Assembly (NCBI GenBank): GCA_946481295.1 | Contig: CAMLLW010000001.1 | Coordinates: 62,001-126,000 of the forward strand | Reading direction: 5' to 3' | DNA length: 64,000 nucleotides | From: an uncultured Clostridia bacterium | Lineage (GTDB): Bacteria; Bacillota; Clostridia; Lachnospirales; UBA5962 | Shown: positions 28,329-37,617 of the stretch, piece by piece | Numbering within the stretch: position 1 is the stretch's first letter | Layout of the letters: the number at the start of each line of letters is the position of its first letter | Notes under the pieces: model-generated | What the model was told of the DNA's origin: nothing | Database searches by the model: none | What the model saw: the letters and a program-made list of their open reading frames with translations, nothing else | Position numbers and translations under genes: made by a program

Positions 28329-29585
28329 TTGTTTAAGCTTTTTGTTAATGCATGGAAGTTAAAAGAAGTAAGAAAAAAATTATTATATGTATTATTAATA
28401 GTATTTATATATAGAATTGGTGCTGCAATTCCTTTGCCAGGAGTTAGTATAACTGCTTGGGAATATATGAGAACTAATGGTACAAACAAAAGCTTATTTG
28501 CCACAGTAGTAGGTGGTGGATTTGGAACAGTTTTTGCTATGGGTATAGGACCATATATAACATCATCTATTATAATGCAATTACTAACTGTTGCTATCCC
28601 TTCTTTAGAGCAACTTAAAAAAGAAGGAGATGTAGGAAGAAAGAAAATAAATCAAATTACAAGAGTAGTTGCTGTTTTTCTTTCAATTTTCCAAGCAATA
28701 GGAATGGTATTTATATATTCAAATGAAGGTTTATTTAGAAATTTAACTTTATTAACTCACATAACAGCAATAGTATCATTAGTAACAGGTACTATATTTA
28801 TAATGTGGTTAGGTGAGTTATTAACAGAAAGAGGTATTGGTAACGGTTCATCTTTTATAATATTTTCTAATATTATATCTGGTTCCCCAGCTGGTATTGC
28901 CCATCTTTATCAAATAAGTGTAGAAGGTGGTACAGCAGGTGTTTTAAAATCAATATTTTTAATAATATTATTTTTAATACTTATTGTTTTTGCAATATTA
29001 ATACAAGATGGAGAAAGACGTATACAAGTACAAAATTCCAAAAAAATGTCAGGTAGTACTTTTGTTGGAGGTCAAAGTTCTTATATACCTTTAAAAGTGA
29101 ATATAGCTGGTGTAATGTCTATAATATTTGCATTAAGTTTACTTCAACTTCCAGCCACTATACATGGTTTTACCAATTCACAAGTGTTACAAAAGATTGC
29201 AAATTATCTTAATATAACATCTCCAATTGGTGCGGTAATTTATATTATCTTTATAATTTTATTTACATTTTTCTATACATCATTTGCTATAAATCCAATA
29301 GAAATGGCAGAAAATATGAAAAAAAGTGGTGGTTTTATACCGGGAATAAGACCAGGTAAACCTACTAGTGAATTTATAGAAACAACTGTAAATAGATTAG
29401 CCTGTATAGGTGCTTGTTTTTATGTTATTTTAGCAATGATACCTGTTGTATTACAATGGGTTTTACGTATAAAAGTAGGCTTTGGTGGAACAACTTTACT
29501 CATTGTTACAGGCGTTGCATTAGAAATAGTTAAACAATTACAATCCCAAATGTTAATGAGACATTATAAAGGTTTTTTAAGTTAA
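28329..29585 (+). CDS. secY: preprotein translocase subunit SecY
   Basis: This 418-aa inner-membrane channel of the Sec pathway has ten predicted membrane segments. Recognisable parts are YRIGAAIPLPG near the N-terminus, the GIGPYITSSIIMQLL plug region (about 75-89) and the cytoplasmic loop NPIEMAENMKKSGGFIPGIRPG (about 322-343) that contacts SecA and ribosomes. The TTG start at 28329 follows AGAGGTGAT inside the rplO tail, implying translational coupling. Confidence 0.96.
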   Translation: MFKLFVNAWKLKEVRKKLLYVLLIVFIYRIGAAIPLPGVSITAWEYMRTNGTNKSLFATVVGGGFGTVFAMGIGPYITSSIIMQLLTVAIPSLEQLKKEGDVGRKKINQITRVVAVFLSIFQAIGMVFIYSNEGLFRNLTLLTHITAIVSLVTGTIFIMWLGELLTERGIGNGSSFIIFSNIISGSPAGIAHLYQISVEGGTAGVLKSIFLIILFLILIVFAILIQDGERRIQVQNSKKMSGSTFVGGQSSYIPLKVNIAGVMSIIFALSLLQLPATIHGFTNSQVLQKIANYLNITSPIGAVIYIIFIILFTFFYTSFAINPIEMAENMKKSGGFIPGIRPGKPTSEFIETTVNRLACIGACFYVILAMIPVVLQWVLRIKVGFGGTTLLIVTGVALEIVKQLQSQMLMRHYKGFLS

Positions 29586-29593
29586 TATAATTT

Positions 29594-29620
29594 CAAAGAA
29601 AAAGATTTACTTTTTCTTTG
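29594..29620. repeat. perfect hairpin between secY and adk
   Basis: An 11-bp stem (CAAAGAAAAAG with its complement, 29594-29604 and 29610-29620) and 5-nt loop has no T run after it, so it is not a standard terminator. It may be a processing or stability element in the superoperon mRNA. Confidence 0.5.
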
Positions 29621-29651
29621 GAATGGTATTTTGTCGAAAAGAGGTATTTAA

Positions 29652-30281
29652 ATGAAACTTGTATTTGTTGGGGTTTCTGGTGCTGGTAAGGGCACACAAG
29701 CAAAAGAAATATGCTCTATTTATAATATTGCACATATATCTACAGGAGATATCTTAAGAAGTCATATTCAAAATAAAACAGAATTGGGTCTACAAGTAAA
29801 AGAAATAATGGATTCTGGAAAATTAGTTTCTGATGAAATTGTTATTAAATTAGTACAAATGAGAATTAATGAAGATGATTGTAAAAATGGATTTATTTTA
29901 GATGGATTTCCAAGAACATTATCACAAGCAAAAATGCTTGATAATATAACTGACTTAGATAAAGTTGTTTATATTAAAGCTAATGATGAAGATATCGTTA
30001 AGCGTTTATCAGGTAGATTAATTTGTGAAAAATGTGGATCAATGTATCATAAAATATATTCCAAACCAAAAGTTAATAATATCTGTGATAATTGTGGTGA
30101 TTCCTTAATTCAAAGACAGGACGACAAAGAAGAAACAGTTAGAGAAAGATTAAGAATTTTTCATGAAATGACTGCACCTGTTATAGACTTTTATAGAAAT
30201 AAAAAGCTACTTGCTGAAGTAAATGGAATTGGAGATATCAAAGAAATTACAAATTCTATTGTTAAAGCTTTAGAGGAGTAA
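29652..30281 (+). CDS. adk: adenylate kinase
   Basis: This 209-aa enzyme equilibrates ATP + AMP with 2 ADP. P-loop GVSGAGKGT is at 7-15 and the AMP-binding DGFPRT near 84-89. The LID domain is the zinc-binding type with C125, C128, C145 and C148, as in Gram-positive Adk. It is in the usual place between secY and map. Confidence 0.97.
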   Translation: MKLVFVGVSGAGKGTQAKEICSIYNIAHISTGDILRSHIQNKTELGLQVKEIMDSGKLVSDEIVIKLVQMRINEDDCKNGFILDGFPRTLSQAKMLDNITDLDKVVYIKANDEDIVKRLSGRLICEKCGSMYHKIYSKPKVNNICDNCGDSLIQRQDDKEETVRERLRIFHEMTAPVIDFYRNKKLLAEVNGIGDIKEITNSIVKALEE

Positions 30282-30287
30282 AAAAAT

Positions 30288-31034
30288 ATGTCAATAACAA
30301 TTAAAAATTCAAGTGAAATAGAAAACATGCGAATAGCTGGCGACATTGTTGGTAGAGCGCATGAACTTGTTGCAAAAGAAATAAAAGCAGGAGTAACAAC
30401 AAAACATTTAGATAAAATTGTAGAAGATTATATTAGAAGTAGAGGTGCTATACCATCTTTTTTAGGATATGGAGGTTATCCCGCTACTATAAATGCATCT
30501 ATAAATGAAGAAGTAGTACACGGTATTCCAGGTTCTCGCAAATTAAAAGATGGTGATATCATAGGTATAGACATAGGTGCATGTTATAACGGATATCATG
30601 GAGATGCTGCTAGAACCCATGCTGTAGGAAATATATCAGATGAAAATAAAAAACTTATAGAAGTAACTAAACAAAGTTTTTTTGAAGGTATTAAGTATGC
30701 AAAAAGTGGCAATCATTTACATCAAATATCAGAGGCTATACAAAATTATGTAGAAAGTAATGGCTTTTCAATAGTTAGGGATTATGTTGGTCATGGGATA
30801 GGCAAAGAATTACATGAATCACCTCAAGTACCTAATTATAAAATGCCTTCTAGAGGTATTAGATTACAAGCAGGTATGGCGATAGCTGTTGAACCTATGG
30901 TTAATATAGGCACATATAAAGTTACAGTTTTAGATGATGATTGGACAGTTGTTACAATAGATGGCAAAAATTCAGCACATTATGAGAATACTATCCTTAT
31001 AACAGATGGTGAACCTGAAATTTTGACAATATAA
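30288..31034 (+). CDS. map: methionine aminopeptidase, type I
   Basis: This 248-aa metalloenzyme removes the initiator methionine from new proteins. Metal ligands can be seen in DIGACYNGYHGDAARTHAVG (two Asp), DYVGHGIGKELHE (His), VEPMV (Glu) and HYENTILI (Glu). It starts 6 bp after adk with GAGG just upstream, in the same operon. Confidence 0.97.
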   Translation: MSITIKNSSEIENMRIAGDIVGRAHELVAKEIKAGVTTKHLDKIVEDYIRSRGAIPSFLGYGGYPATINASINEEVVHGIPGSRKLKDGDIIGIDIGACYNGYHGDAARTHAVGNISDENKKLIEVTKQSFFEGIKYAKSGNHLHQISEAIQNYVESNGFSIVRDYVGHGIGKELHESPQVPNYKMPSRGIRLQAGMAIAVEPMVNIGTYKVTVLDDDWTVVTIDGKNSAHYENTILITDGEPEILTI

Positions 31035-31056
31035 AAATGCAATTTTATAAGATTTA

Positions 31057-31065
31057 TGATATAAT
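31057..31065 (+). promoter_or_regulatory. possible internal promoter (extended -10) upstream of the KOW-infA genes
   Basis: TGATATAAT (31057-31065) is a full extended -10 element. No good -35 lies 17 bp upstream. Confidence 0.4.
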
Positions 31066-31106
31066 GTGTTTTATGTTCTCAACTAGTTTGAGGGGTGACT
31101 AATAAA

Positions 31107-31376
31107 ATGTTACAATATGAAGTTGGTCAGATAGTTTATTCTAAATGTGGAAGAGACAAGTCTAAACCATTTATAATTTTAAATATTAAAGATGAATATT
31201 TATTTTTAGTAGATGGTAATTTAAGAAAATTAGATAAACCTAAAAAAAAGAAAATAAAACATGTACAATTTACTCATTATATAGATAATGAAATTAAGTA
31301 CAAAATAGAAAATAATGATTATCTTCTTGACTCTGATATAAGAAAATCTATTAAAGATTATTGTAAAGAGAATTAG
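31107..31376 (+). CDS. KOW-domain RNA-binding protein
   Basis: This 89-aa basic protein resembles the small L14e/KOW-like proteins (COG2163) found between map and infA in clostridia. The N-terminus YEVGQIVYSKCGRDKSKPFIIL (about 4-25) is a KOW-type beta barrel and the middle is very Lys-rich (DKPKKKKIKH). The ATG at 31107 fits GAGGGG at 31090-31095; an in-frame GTG at 31095 overlaps that site. The function is unknown; a role in translation is inferred from context. Confidence 0.8.
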   Translation: MLQYEVGQIVYSKCGRDKSKPFIILNIKDEYLFLVDGNLRKLDKPKKKKIKHVQFTHYIDNEIKYKIENNDYLLDSDIRKSIKDYCKEN

Positions 31377-31413
31377 TGTTTATTATTAGTTGTAATAAGG
31401 AGGTTAGAATACC

Positions 31414-31632
31414 TTGTCTAAAGACGATGTGATAGAGGTAGAAGGTACTGTTATAGAAAAGCTTCCTAATGCAGTATTCCAGGTAGAGCTTGATAATGGA
31501 CATAAAATCATTGCTCATTTATCAGGTAAATTGAGAATGAACTTTATAAGAATTATTCCTGGTGATAAAGTTTTAGTAGAAATGTCACCATACGATCTTA
31601 CTAAGGGAAGAATTATCTGGAGAGATAAATAA
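31414..31632 (+). CDS. infA: translation initiation factor IF-1
   Basis: This 72-aa OB-fold protein blocks the A site during initiation. It begins [20 protein letters not shown] from TTG 31414 behind AAGGAGG and ends in [13 protein letters not shown], both standard. Confidence 0.97.
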   Translation: MSKDDVIEVEGTVIEKLPNAVFQVELDNGHKIIAHLSGKLRMNFIRIIPGDKVLVEMSPYDLTKGRIIWRDK

Positions 31633-31656
31633 ATTTTTTTTGAAAGGAGCATTGTT

Positions 31657-31770
31657 ATGAAAGTTAGACCATCAGTAAAACCTATATGTGAAAAATGTAG
31701 AATTATTAAAAGAAAAGGCGCTGTTAGGGTTATTTGTGAAAATCCAAAACATAAACAAAGACAAGGATAA
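31657..31770 (+). CDS. rpmJ: 50S ribosomal protein L36, zinc-binding form
   Basis: This 37-aa gene starts [14 protein letters not shown] at ATG 31657 after GAAAGGAG and ends QRQG-stop at 31770. The zinc ribbon ligands C11, C14, C27 and H32 are all present. It is in its usual place between infA and rpsM. Confidence 0.97.
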   Translation: MKVRPSVKPICEKCRIIKRKGAVRVICENPKHKQRQG

Positions 31771-31849
31771 TAAAAAGTAGTTATGGTTATTAAAGGGTTA
31801 AAAATCCTTGCGTATCCAAATTAAATTAAAGAGATACTATATTTAATTT

Positions 31850-31879
31850 TTGAAAAACTGAAAATTATTCTATTATAAA
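31850..31879 (+). promoter_or_regulatory. possible promoter upstream of rpsM
   Basis: TTGAAA (31850-31855) and TATAAA (31874-31879) are 18 bp apart inside the 183-nt rpmJ-rpsM spacer. Just before it, AAATTAAAT/ATTTAATTT (31818-31826 with 31841-31849) could form an AT-only hairpin followed by T residues. Confidence 0.4.
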
Positions 31880-31953
31880 TTTTTAATATTTTATATATAA
31901 ATATGTAATTTAAGATATCATATCAATTATTTAACAGGAGGTGCATTCTTTAA

Positions 31954-32322
31954 ATGGCACGTATTGCAGGTGTAGATTTACCAAGGGAAAAACGTGTGGA
32001 AATAGGTCTTACTTATATATATGGTATAGGTCGTCCAAGTTCAAAAAGAATTTTAACTGAAGCAGGTGTAAATCCTGATACTAGAGTTAAAGATCTTACT
32101 GATGACGAAGTTGGAAAAATCCGCGAAATTATAGATAAAAGTCAAAAAGTTGAGGGTGATTTAAGAAGAGAAGTTGCTCTTAATATTAAACGTCTTGTAG
32201 AAATTGGTTGCTATAGAGGTATTCGTCATAGAAGAGGTTTACCAGTAAGGGGTCAAAAAACTAAAACAAATGCTAGAACAAGAAAAGGCCCTAAAAGGAC
32301 AATTGCAAATAAAAAGAAATAG
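31954..32322 (+). CDS. rpsM: 30S ribosomal protein S13
   Basis: This 122-aa head protein begins [21 protein letters not shown] and has the C-terminal [19 protein letters not shown] that reaches the P-site tRNA. First gene of the alpha segment, behind a 183-nt spacer. Confidence 0.97.
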   Translation: MARIAGVDLPREKRVEIGLTYIYGIGRPSSKRILTEAGVNPDTRVKDLTDDEVGKIREIIDKSQKVEGDLRREVALNIKRLVEIGCYRGIRHRRGLPVRGQKTKTNARTRKGPKRTIANKKK

Positions 32323-32346
32323 TGGAAATTAAGGAGGTTAAAATAC

Positions 32347-32748
32347 ATGGCAAAAAAAGCGGTTAAAAAGACAGTAACTCGCAGACGTCGTGATAGAAGA
32401 AATGTTGAAAAAGGTCAAGCACATATTCAATCAACATTTAATAATACAATTGTTACTATAACAGATGTTGCTGGTAACGCTCTTTCATGGGCTAGTGCTG
32501 GAGAATTGGGCTTTAGAGGCTCTAGAAAATCAACTCCTTATGCTGCACAAATGGCTGCAGATAAGGCTGCTAATTCTGCAAAAGAATATGGTTTAAAAAC
32601 AGTTGAAGTTTTTGTAAAAGGACCTGGTAGTGGTCGTGAGGCTGCTATTAGAGCATTACAAGCTGCAGGGTTAGATGTTACAATGATTAGAGATGTAACT
32701 CCTGTACCACATAATGGCTGTAGACCACCAAAACGTAGAAGAGTGTAG
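32347..32748 (+). CDS. rpsK: 30S ribosomal protein S11
   Basis: This 133-aa platform protein has [15 protein letters not shown] and the C-terminal [21 protein letters not shown] after AAGGAGG. Confidence 0.97.
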   Translation: MAKKAVKKTVTRRRRDRRNVEKGQAHIQSTFNNTIVTITDVAGNALSWASAGELGFRGSRKSTPYAAQMAADKAANSAKEYGLKTVEVFVKGPGSGREAAIRALQAAGLDVTMIRDVTPVPHNGCRPPKRRRV

Positions 32749-32775
32749 TTTTAAAAAATTAGGAGGTGCAAGTTA

Positions 32776-33369
32776 ATGGCTAGAAATAGAGAGCCTGTTC
32801 TTAAAAGATGTAGAGCACTTGGATTAGAACCATCTGTGCTTGGTATTGCTAAAAAATCAAATAGAGACAATTCCAAAGCTAATAGGAAAATTAGTGAATA
32901 TGGACTTCAATTAAGGGAAAAACAAAAAGCTAAATTTATTTATGGAGTTTTAGAAAAACAATTTAGAATTTATTTTGCTAAATCATCTAGACAACAAGGT
33001 ATTGCTGGTGAAAATCTTCTTCGTATGTTAGAATCTAGACTAGATAATGTTGTATTTAGATTAGGTTTTGCTAGAACAAGACAAGAAGCAAGACAAATAG
33101 TTGGACATAAATTAATTTTAGTAAATGGAAAAAGAGTAAATATTCCTTCCTATCGTGTAAAAGTTGGGGATGTAATCGAAGTTAGAGAAAAATCTTTAAA
33201 TTTACAAAGATTTAAAGATATTTTAGAAGTAACAGATACAAGAATTGTTCCTGAATGGTTAACAACTGATCATGAAAATCTTAAAGGTACAGTAAATTCA
33301 TTACCTAATAGAGAACAAATAGATGTGCCAGTTAATGAAACATTAATTGTTGAGTTATATTCTAAATAA
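32776..33369 (+). CDS. rpsD: 30S ribosomal protein S4, zinc-free (C-) form
   Basis: This 197-aa primary assembly protein carries an S4 RNA-binding domain (RLDNVVFRLGFARTRQEARQ, about 87-106). The N-terminus has one Cys (C12) in place of the four zinc cysteines of longer S4. In B. subtilis S4 represses its own gene; no comparable leader is seen here. Confidence 0.96.
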   Translation: MARNREPVLKRCRALGLEPSVLGIAKKSNRDNSKANRKISEYGLQLREKQKAKFIYGVLEKQFRIYFAKSSRQQGIAGENLLRMLESRLDNVVFRLGFARTRQEARQIVGHKLILVNGKRVNIPSYRVKVGDVIEVREKSLNLQRFKDILEVTDTRIVPEWLTTDHENLKGTVNSLPNREQIDVPVNETLIVELYSK

Positions 33370-33438
33370 TAATTATTGTCTATTTATATTGTCTGCACAT
33401 TTGCAGTCTAAGATAATCCACAAGGGAGGTTCGAATGC

Positions 33439-34398
33439 GTGTTTGAATTTGAAAAGCCTCGCATTGAAATTGCAGAAATATCACAAGGCGACACTTACGG
33501 TCGTTTTGTAGTAGAACCACTAGAAAGAGGATATGGTACAACTTTAGGTAATTCTTTAAGGAGAATATTGCTATCATCCTTACCTGGTTCAGCAGTTACT
33601 AGCGTTAAAATTGATGGCGTTCTTCATGAGTTCAGTATTCTACCTGGTGTTAAGGAAGATGTTACAGAAATAATTCTAAATATCAAAAATTTAGCTATTA
33701 AAAACAATAGTGATAATAATGAGCCTAAAAAAGCTTATATAGATGTAGTTGGAGAAGGAGAAGTATTAGCTAAGGACATAAAAGTTGATCCTGATATAGA
33801 AATAGTTAATCCAGATCTTCATATTGCTACACTAAGTGGTGGAGCTGATAGCAAACTTTTTATGGAGCTTACCATTTCAAAAGGACGCGGATATGTTAGT
33901 GCTGACAAAAATAAAAAATCTGATCAATCTATAGGTGCTATTCCTATTGATTCTCTATATACTCCGGTTAGGAGAGTAAATTTTGTTGTAGAAGATACTC
34001 GTGTAGGTCAAACAACAGATTATGATAGCCTAACTTTAGAAGTGTGGACTAATGGTACTATTGCACCAGATGATGCAGTAAGCCTTGGTTCTAGAATTTT
34101 AAGTGAACATTTAAGTCTTTTTATAAACCTTTCAGAAACTGCCAAAAATACTGAAATTATGGTTGAAAAAGAAGATAACAAAAAAGAAAAAATACTTGAA
34201 CTAAGTATAGAAGAATTAGATTTATCTGTACGTTCTTATAATTGTTTAAAACGTGCTGGAATTAATTCTGTTGAAGATTTAGCTAATAAAACTGAAGAAG
34301 ACATGATGAAAGTACGTAACTTGGGTCGTAAATCATTAGAAGAAGTTTTAAATAAAATGGCTGATTTAGGACTTGCTTTAAGCCCTAGTGAAGAATGA
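33439..34398 (+). CDS. rpoA: RNA polymerase alpha subunit
   Basis: This 319-aa subunit assembles RNA polymerase through its N-terminal domain (about 1-230, with [19 protein letters not shown] near 33-51). It contacts UP elements and activators through its C-terminal domain (about 245-310, helix-hairpin-helix [17 protein letters not shown]). The GTG start at 33439 follows AGGGAGGT. Confidence 0.97.
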   Translation: MFEFEKPRIEIAEISQGDTYGRFVVEPLERGYGTTLGNSLRRILLSSLPGSAVTSVKIDGVLHEFSILPGVKEDVTEIILNIKNLAIKNNSDNNEPKKAYIDVVGEGEVLAKDIKVDPDIEIVNPDLHIATLSGGADSKLFMELTISKGRGYVSADKNKKSDQSIGAIPIDSLYTPVRRVNFVVEDTRVGQTTDYDSLTLEVWTNGTIAPDDAVSLGSRILSEHLSLFINLSETAKNTEIMVEKEDNKKEKILELSIEELDLSVRSYNCLKRAGINSVEDLANKTEEDMMKVRNLGRKSLEEVLNKMADLGLALSPSEE

Positions 34399-34428
34399 TT
34401 TAATTATTATATTGAGGGAGGTTTTTAA

Positions 34429-34965
34429 ATGGCTGGATATAGAAAACTTGGTCGTAATAGTAGTCAACGTAAGGCAATGCTTAGGAACTTAACGACTAAT
34501 TTATTATATCATGGAAAAATAACCACTACAGAAACCAGAGCAAAAGAAGTTAGAAAGATGGCTGAAAAGCTTATAACTGTAGCTATTAAAGAAAGAGATA
34601 ACTATGAGGAAGTTGTTGTTAAATCTAAAGTAGCTAAAAAAGATGAAAATGGAAGACGCATCAAAGAAGAATTAAATGGTAAAAAAGTAACTGTTTTTGA
34701 AGAAGTAGAAAAAACAATTAAAAAAGATAAACCTTCTAGGTTAAATGCAAGAAGAAAAATATTATCTACACTTTGTTCTGTAACTGATGTTCCTAAAAAT
34801 GGTAGAAAGAAAAGAGCAAATACTGTATCTGTAGATATGGCTAAAAAGCTTTTTGAAGAAATTGCACCTAAATATGCTGAACGTAATGGTGGATATACTC
34901 GTATAGTTAAGATTGGACCACGTAAAGGTGATGCTGCACCTATGGTAATAATAGAGCTAGTGTAA
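34429..34965 (+). CDS. rplQ: 50S ribosomal protein L17 with central insertion
   Basis: This 178-aa L17 is much longer than the about 120 aa of Bacillus. The extra length is a charged insertion at about residues 57-101 ([14 protein letters not shown] and [16 protein letters not shown]), between the conserved N-terminal [17 protein letters not shown] and [11 protein letters not shown] associate such insertions with Lachnospiraceae-like clostridia. Last gene of the superoperon; a terminator follows. Confidence 0.95.
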   Translation: MAGYRKLGRNSSQRKAMLRNLTTNLLYHGKITTTETRAKEVRKMAEKLITVAIKERDNYEEVVVKSKVAKKDENGRRIKEELNGKKVTVFEEVEKTIKKDKPSRLNARRKILSTLCSVTDVPKNGRKKRANTVSVDMAKKLFEEIAPKYAERNGGYTRIVKIGPRKGDAAPMVIIELV

Positions 34966-34971
34966 TCTTAT

Positions 34972-35002
34972 AAAAAGGATTGATGTGATCAATCCTTTTT
35001 TA
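34972..35002 (+). terminator. terminator of the S10-spc-alpha superoperon
   Basis: A perfect 13-bp stem (34972-34984 with 34988-35000) with a GTG loop runs into a T tract. Confidence 0.9.
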
Positions 35003-35011
35003 TTATTTTTC

Positions 35012-35040
35012 TTGTTATTATATATTAAATATAATATAAT
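35012..35040 (+). promoter_or_regulatory. promoter of the ECF operon
   Basis: TTGTTA (35012-35017) and TATAAT (35035-35040) are 17 bp apart, downstream of the rplQ terminator. Confidence 0.6.
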
Positions 35041-35073
35041 AATGATTATTATTATTAACTGGAGTTTATACTT

Positions 35074-35919
35074 ATGATAAAAAGTAGAAATTTAAAATTT
35101 AAATATACATCTTTTAATCCTGAAGATAACTCAAAAACAGAATTTCAAGCTTTAAATGGCATTAATATAGATATACATGCTGGAGAGTTTATAGCAATTT
35201 TAGGGCATAATGGATCTGGTAAATCAACTTTAGCTAAACATATGAATGCAATATTTGTACCGTCAGAAGGAGATTTATTTGTAGATTCTTTAAATACTAA
35301 AGATGAAAATAATATTTGGGATATACGTCAAAAGTCTGGAATGGTATTTCAAAACCCAGATAATCAAATAATAGCAACAATTGTAGAAGAAGATATAGCA
35401 TTTGGTCCTGAAAATTTAGGAATTCCAAAAGATGAAATAAAAAAACGTATAGATTATGCTTTAAATTCAGTTGAAATGTCTGATTATAGGAAAGCTGTGC
35501 CAAGTTTTCTTTCAGGAGGACAAAAACAAAGAATAGCAATAGCTGGAATAATAGCTATGAAACCTAAATATATAATTTTAGATGAACCAACTGCAATGTT
35601 AGATCCTATAGGTCGTAGAGATGTAATTAATACAATAGAAAAGTTAAATAAAGAAGAAGGTATAACTATTGTATTAATTACTCATTTTATGGAGGAAGCT
35701 ATAAGAGCTGATAGAGTAATTGTCATGGATAAAGGACAAGTTGTATTAGATGATATACCTAAAAAAGTATTTTCTCAGGTGGAATATTTAAAAAATTTAG
35801 GACTAGATGTTCCGCAGGTTACAGAACTTAGTTATAATTTAAATAAATTAGGTATCAATATTTCTACAGATATAATATCTATAGATGAAATGGTGGAAGC
35901 TATATGTCAATTGAAATAA
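35074..35919 (+). CDS. ecfA1: ECF transporter ATPase A1
   Basis: This 281-aa ATPase powers the shared energizing module for group II ECF vitamin transporters. Walker [10 protein letters not shown] is at 44-52, signature LSGGQKQR near 145-152 and Walker B IILDEPT near 165-171. Its 3' end overlaps ecfA2 by 16 nt. The A1-A2-T order after rplQ is the standard Firmicute arrangement. Confidence 0.95.
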   Translation: MIKSRNLKFKYTSFNPEDNSKTEFQALNGINIDIHAGEFIAILGHNGSGKSTLAKHMNAIFVPSEGDLFVDSLNTKDENNIWDIRQKSGMVFQNPDNQIIATIVEEDIAFGPENLGIPKDEIKKRIDYALNSVEMSDYRKAVPSFLSGGQKQRIAIAGIIAMKPKYIILDEPTAMLDPIGRRDVINTIEKLNKEEGITIVLITHFMEEAIRADRVIVMDKGQVVLDDIPKKVFSQVEYLKNLGLDVPQVTELSYNLNKLGINISTDIISIDEMVEAICQLK

Positions 35920-36761
35920 AAAATCTAACATATATTTATGGCAATAATACAGCTTTTTATAAAAAGGCATTAGATAATATAAATATTTCTATAAATGATG
36001 GTGAATTTATTGGAATTATAGGGCATACAGGTTCTGGTAAAAGCACACTAATTCAACATCTTAATGGATTAATTAAACCTACAGAAGGTACTATATTATT
36101 AAATGGAGAAGATATTAATTCAGATAAGAAAAAATTAAAAGAAATAAGACAAAAGGTAGGTTTAGTATTACAATATCCAGAATATCAATTATTTGAGGAT
36201 ACTGTTTTTAAAGATGTATCTTTTGGTCCTAAAAATATGGGACTATCGGATGAAGAAGTAGATAAAGTAGTTAGAGAAGCGTTATCTTTAGTAGGAATAA
36301 GTGAAGATACTTATTATAAATCACCTTTTGATTTAAGTGGAGGACAAAAAAGAAGAATTGCAATAGCTGGAGTAATAGCTATGAAACCACAAGTTTTAAT
36401 TTTAGATGAACCAACAGCTGGTTTAGATCCACATGGTAGAGATGAAATTTTAAATCAAATAAAAATTATGCATAATAAAACTAAAAACACTACAATTTTA
36501 GTTTCACATAGTATGGAAGATATATCTAAACTAGTAGATAAAATAATAGTTATGCATGATTCTAAAGTTATGTATTTTGGTACACCATCAGAGGTCTTTA
36601 AACATGTAGATGAGTTAGAAAAAATTGGACTAGCAGCTCCTCAAATAAGCTATCTTATAAAAAAATTAGAAAAAAGAGGTATTATTTTAAAAAATGATAT
36701 TTATACAGTAGAAGAAGCTACAAAAGAAATTTATAAATATTTAAAAACAAATGGAGATTAG
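35904..36761 (+). CDS. ecfA2: ECF transporter ATPase A2
   Basis: This 285-aa partner ATPase has Walker [10 protein letters not shown] (about 41-49), signature LSGGQKRR and Walker B LILDEPT. It forms a heterodimer with EcfA1 on the cytoplasmic face of EcfT. The ATG lies within the end of ecfA1, so translation is coupled. Confidence 0.95.
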   Translation: MSIEIKNLTYIYGNNTAFYKKALDNINISINDGEFIGIIGHTGSGKSTLIQHLNGLIKPTEGTILLNGEDINSDKKKLKEIRQKVGLVLQYPEYQLFEDTVFKDVSFGPKNMGLSDEEVDKVVREALSLVGISEDTYYKSPFDLSGGQKRRIAIAGVIAMKPQVLILDEPTAGLDPHGRDEILNQIKIMHNKTKNTTILVSHSMEDISKLVDKIIVMHDSKVMYFGTPSEVFKHVDELEKIGLAAPQISYLIKKLEKRGIILKNDIYTVEEATKEIYKYLKTNGD

Positions 36762-36763
36762 TT

Positions 36764-37570
36764 ATGAACTTTAACATATCAATAGGGCAATACTATCCTA
36801 TTAATTCTTACCTACATGATTTAGATCCTAGGACAAAATTATTAGGGAGCTTTTCTTTTATAGTATTGCTTTTTTTTATAAATAGTATTTTAGGATATAT
36901 AGTATCTGCAATTTTTTTAGCTATTGTAATTAAATTATCAAATGTTCCATTAAAATTCATGCTAAAAGGATTAAGAGCTTTAATGGGAATAATTATTTTT
37001 ACAGTACTTCTTAATATGTTATTTGTTCGAGGGGAAAATGTTATATTTAGTATTTGGAAAATTAATATATCTTGGGAAGGAATTATAATGGCTTTAAGAA
37101 TGGCTGTAAGATTAATTATGTTACTTATGATGTCTTCTATTTTAACTCTTACTACAACTCCTATGCAATTAACAGAAGGAATAGAATATTGTTTAAAACC
37201 TTTTAAAAAAATAGGTATACCATCACATGAAATTGCTATGATGATGACAATAGCATTAAGATTTATTCCAACTTTAATGGAGGAAGCAGATAAAATAATG
37301 AAAGCTCAAAAAGCTAGAGGGGCAGATTTTGAAACAGGAAATTTATTATCTAGAATAAAAAATTTAGTACCTATATTAATACCTTTATTTGTATCAGCAT
37401 TTAGAAGAGCGGATGAATTAGCTATGGCAATGGAAGCTAGATGTTATAGAGGAGATATTAATAGAACAAGGCTTAAAGAGCTTGAATTTAGTAAAAATGA
37501 TTTTATTTGTATGATTTGTTTACTAATTTTTGCTATAGTTATAATTTATATTAGATTTATATTAAAATAA
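36764..37570 (+). CDS. ecfT: ECF transporter transmembrane scaffold T
   Basis: This 268-aa membrane protein links the ATPases to exchangeable substrate-binding S components. The two coupling motifs are KARGAD (about 183-188) and EARCYRG (about 224-230). One base pair after ecfA2. In most Firmicutes truA follows directly; here a methionine transporter lies in between. Confidence 0.95.
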   Translation: MNFNISIGQYYPINSYLHDLDPRTKLLGSFSFIVLLFFINSILGYIVSAIFLAIVIKLSNVPLKFMLKGLRALMGIIIFTVLLNMLFVRGENVIFSIWKINISWEGIIMALRMAVRLIMLLMMSSILTLTTTPMQLTEGIEYCLKPFKKIGIPSHEIAMMMTIALRFIPTLMEEADKIMKAQKARGADFETGNLLSRIKNLVPILIPLFVSAFRRADELAMAMEARCYRGDINRTRLKELEFSKNDFICMICLLIFAIVIIYIRFILK

Positions 37571-37609
37571 GAATAGATCACAAATAAATATCTATTCTTA
37601 TTTTATTTT
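37569..37609. terminator. terminator between ecfT and the metI-metQ gene
   Basis: A 10-bp stem (AAGAATAGAT with ATCTATTCTT at 37590-37599) is followed by ATTTTATTTTT on the plus strand. It may also serve the converging gene, though its T tract on that strand is shorter. Confidence 0.75.
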
Positions 37610-37617
37610 TATAAATA

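Noticed and set aside
31023-31065. TTGACA (31023-31028) as the -35 for the TATAAT at 31060
   Set aside because: The spacer would be 31 bp, too long for a sigma-A promoter. TTGACA also lies in the end of map. Only the extended -10 is kept as a weak candidate.
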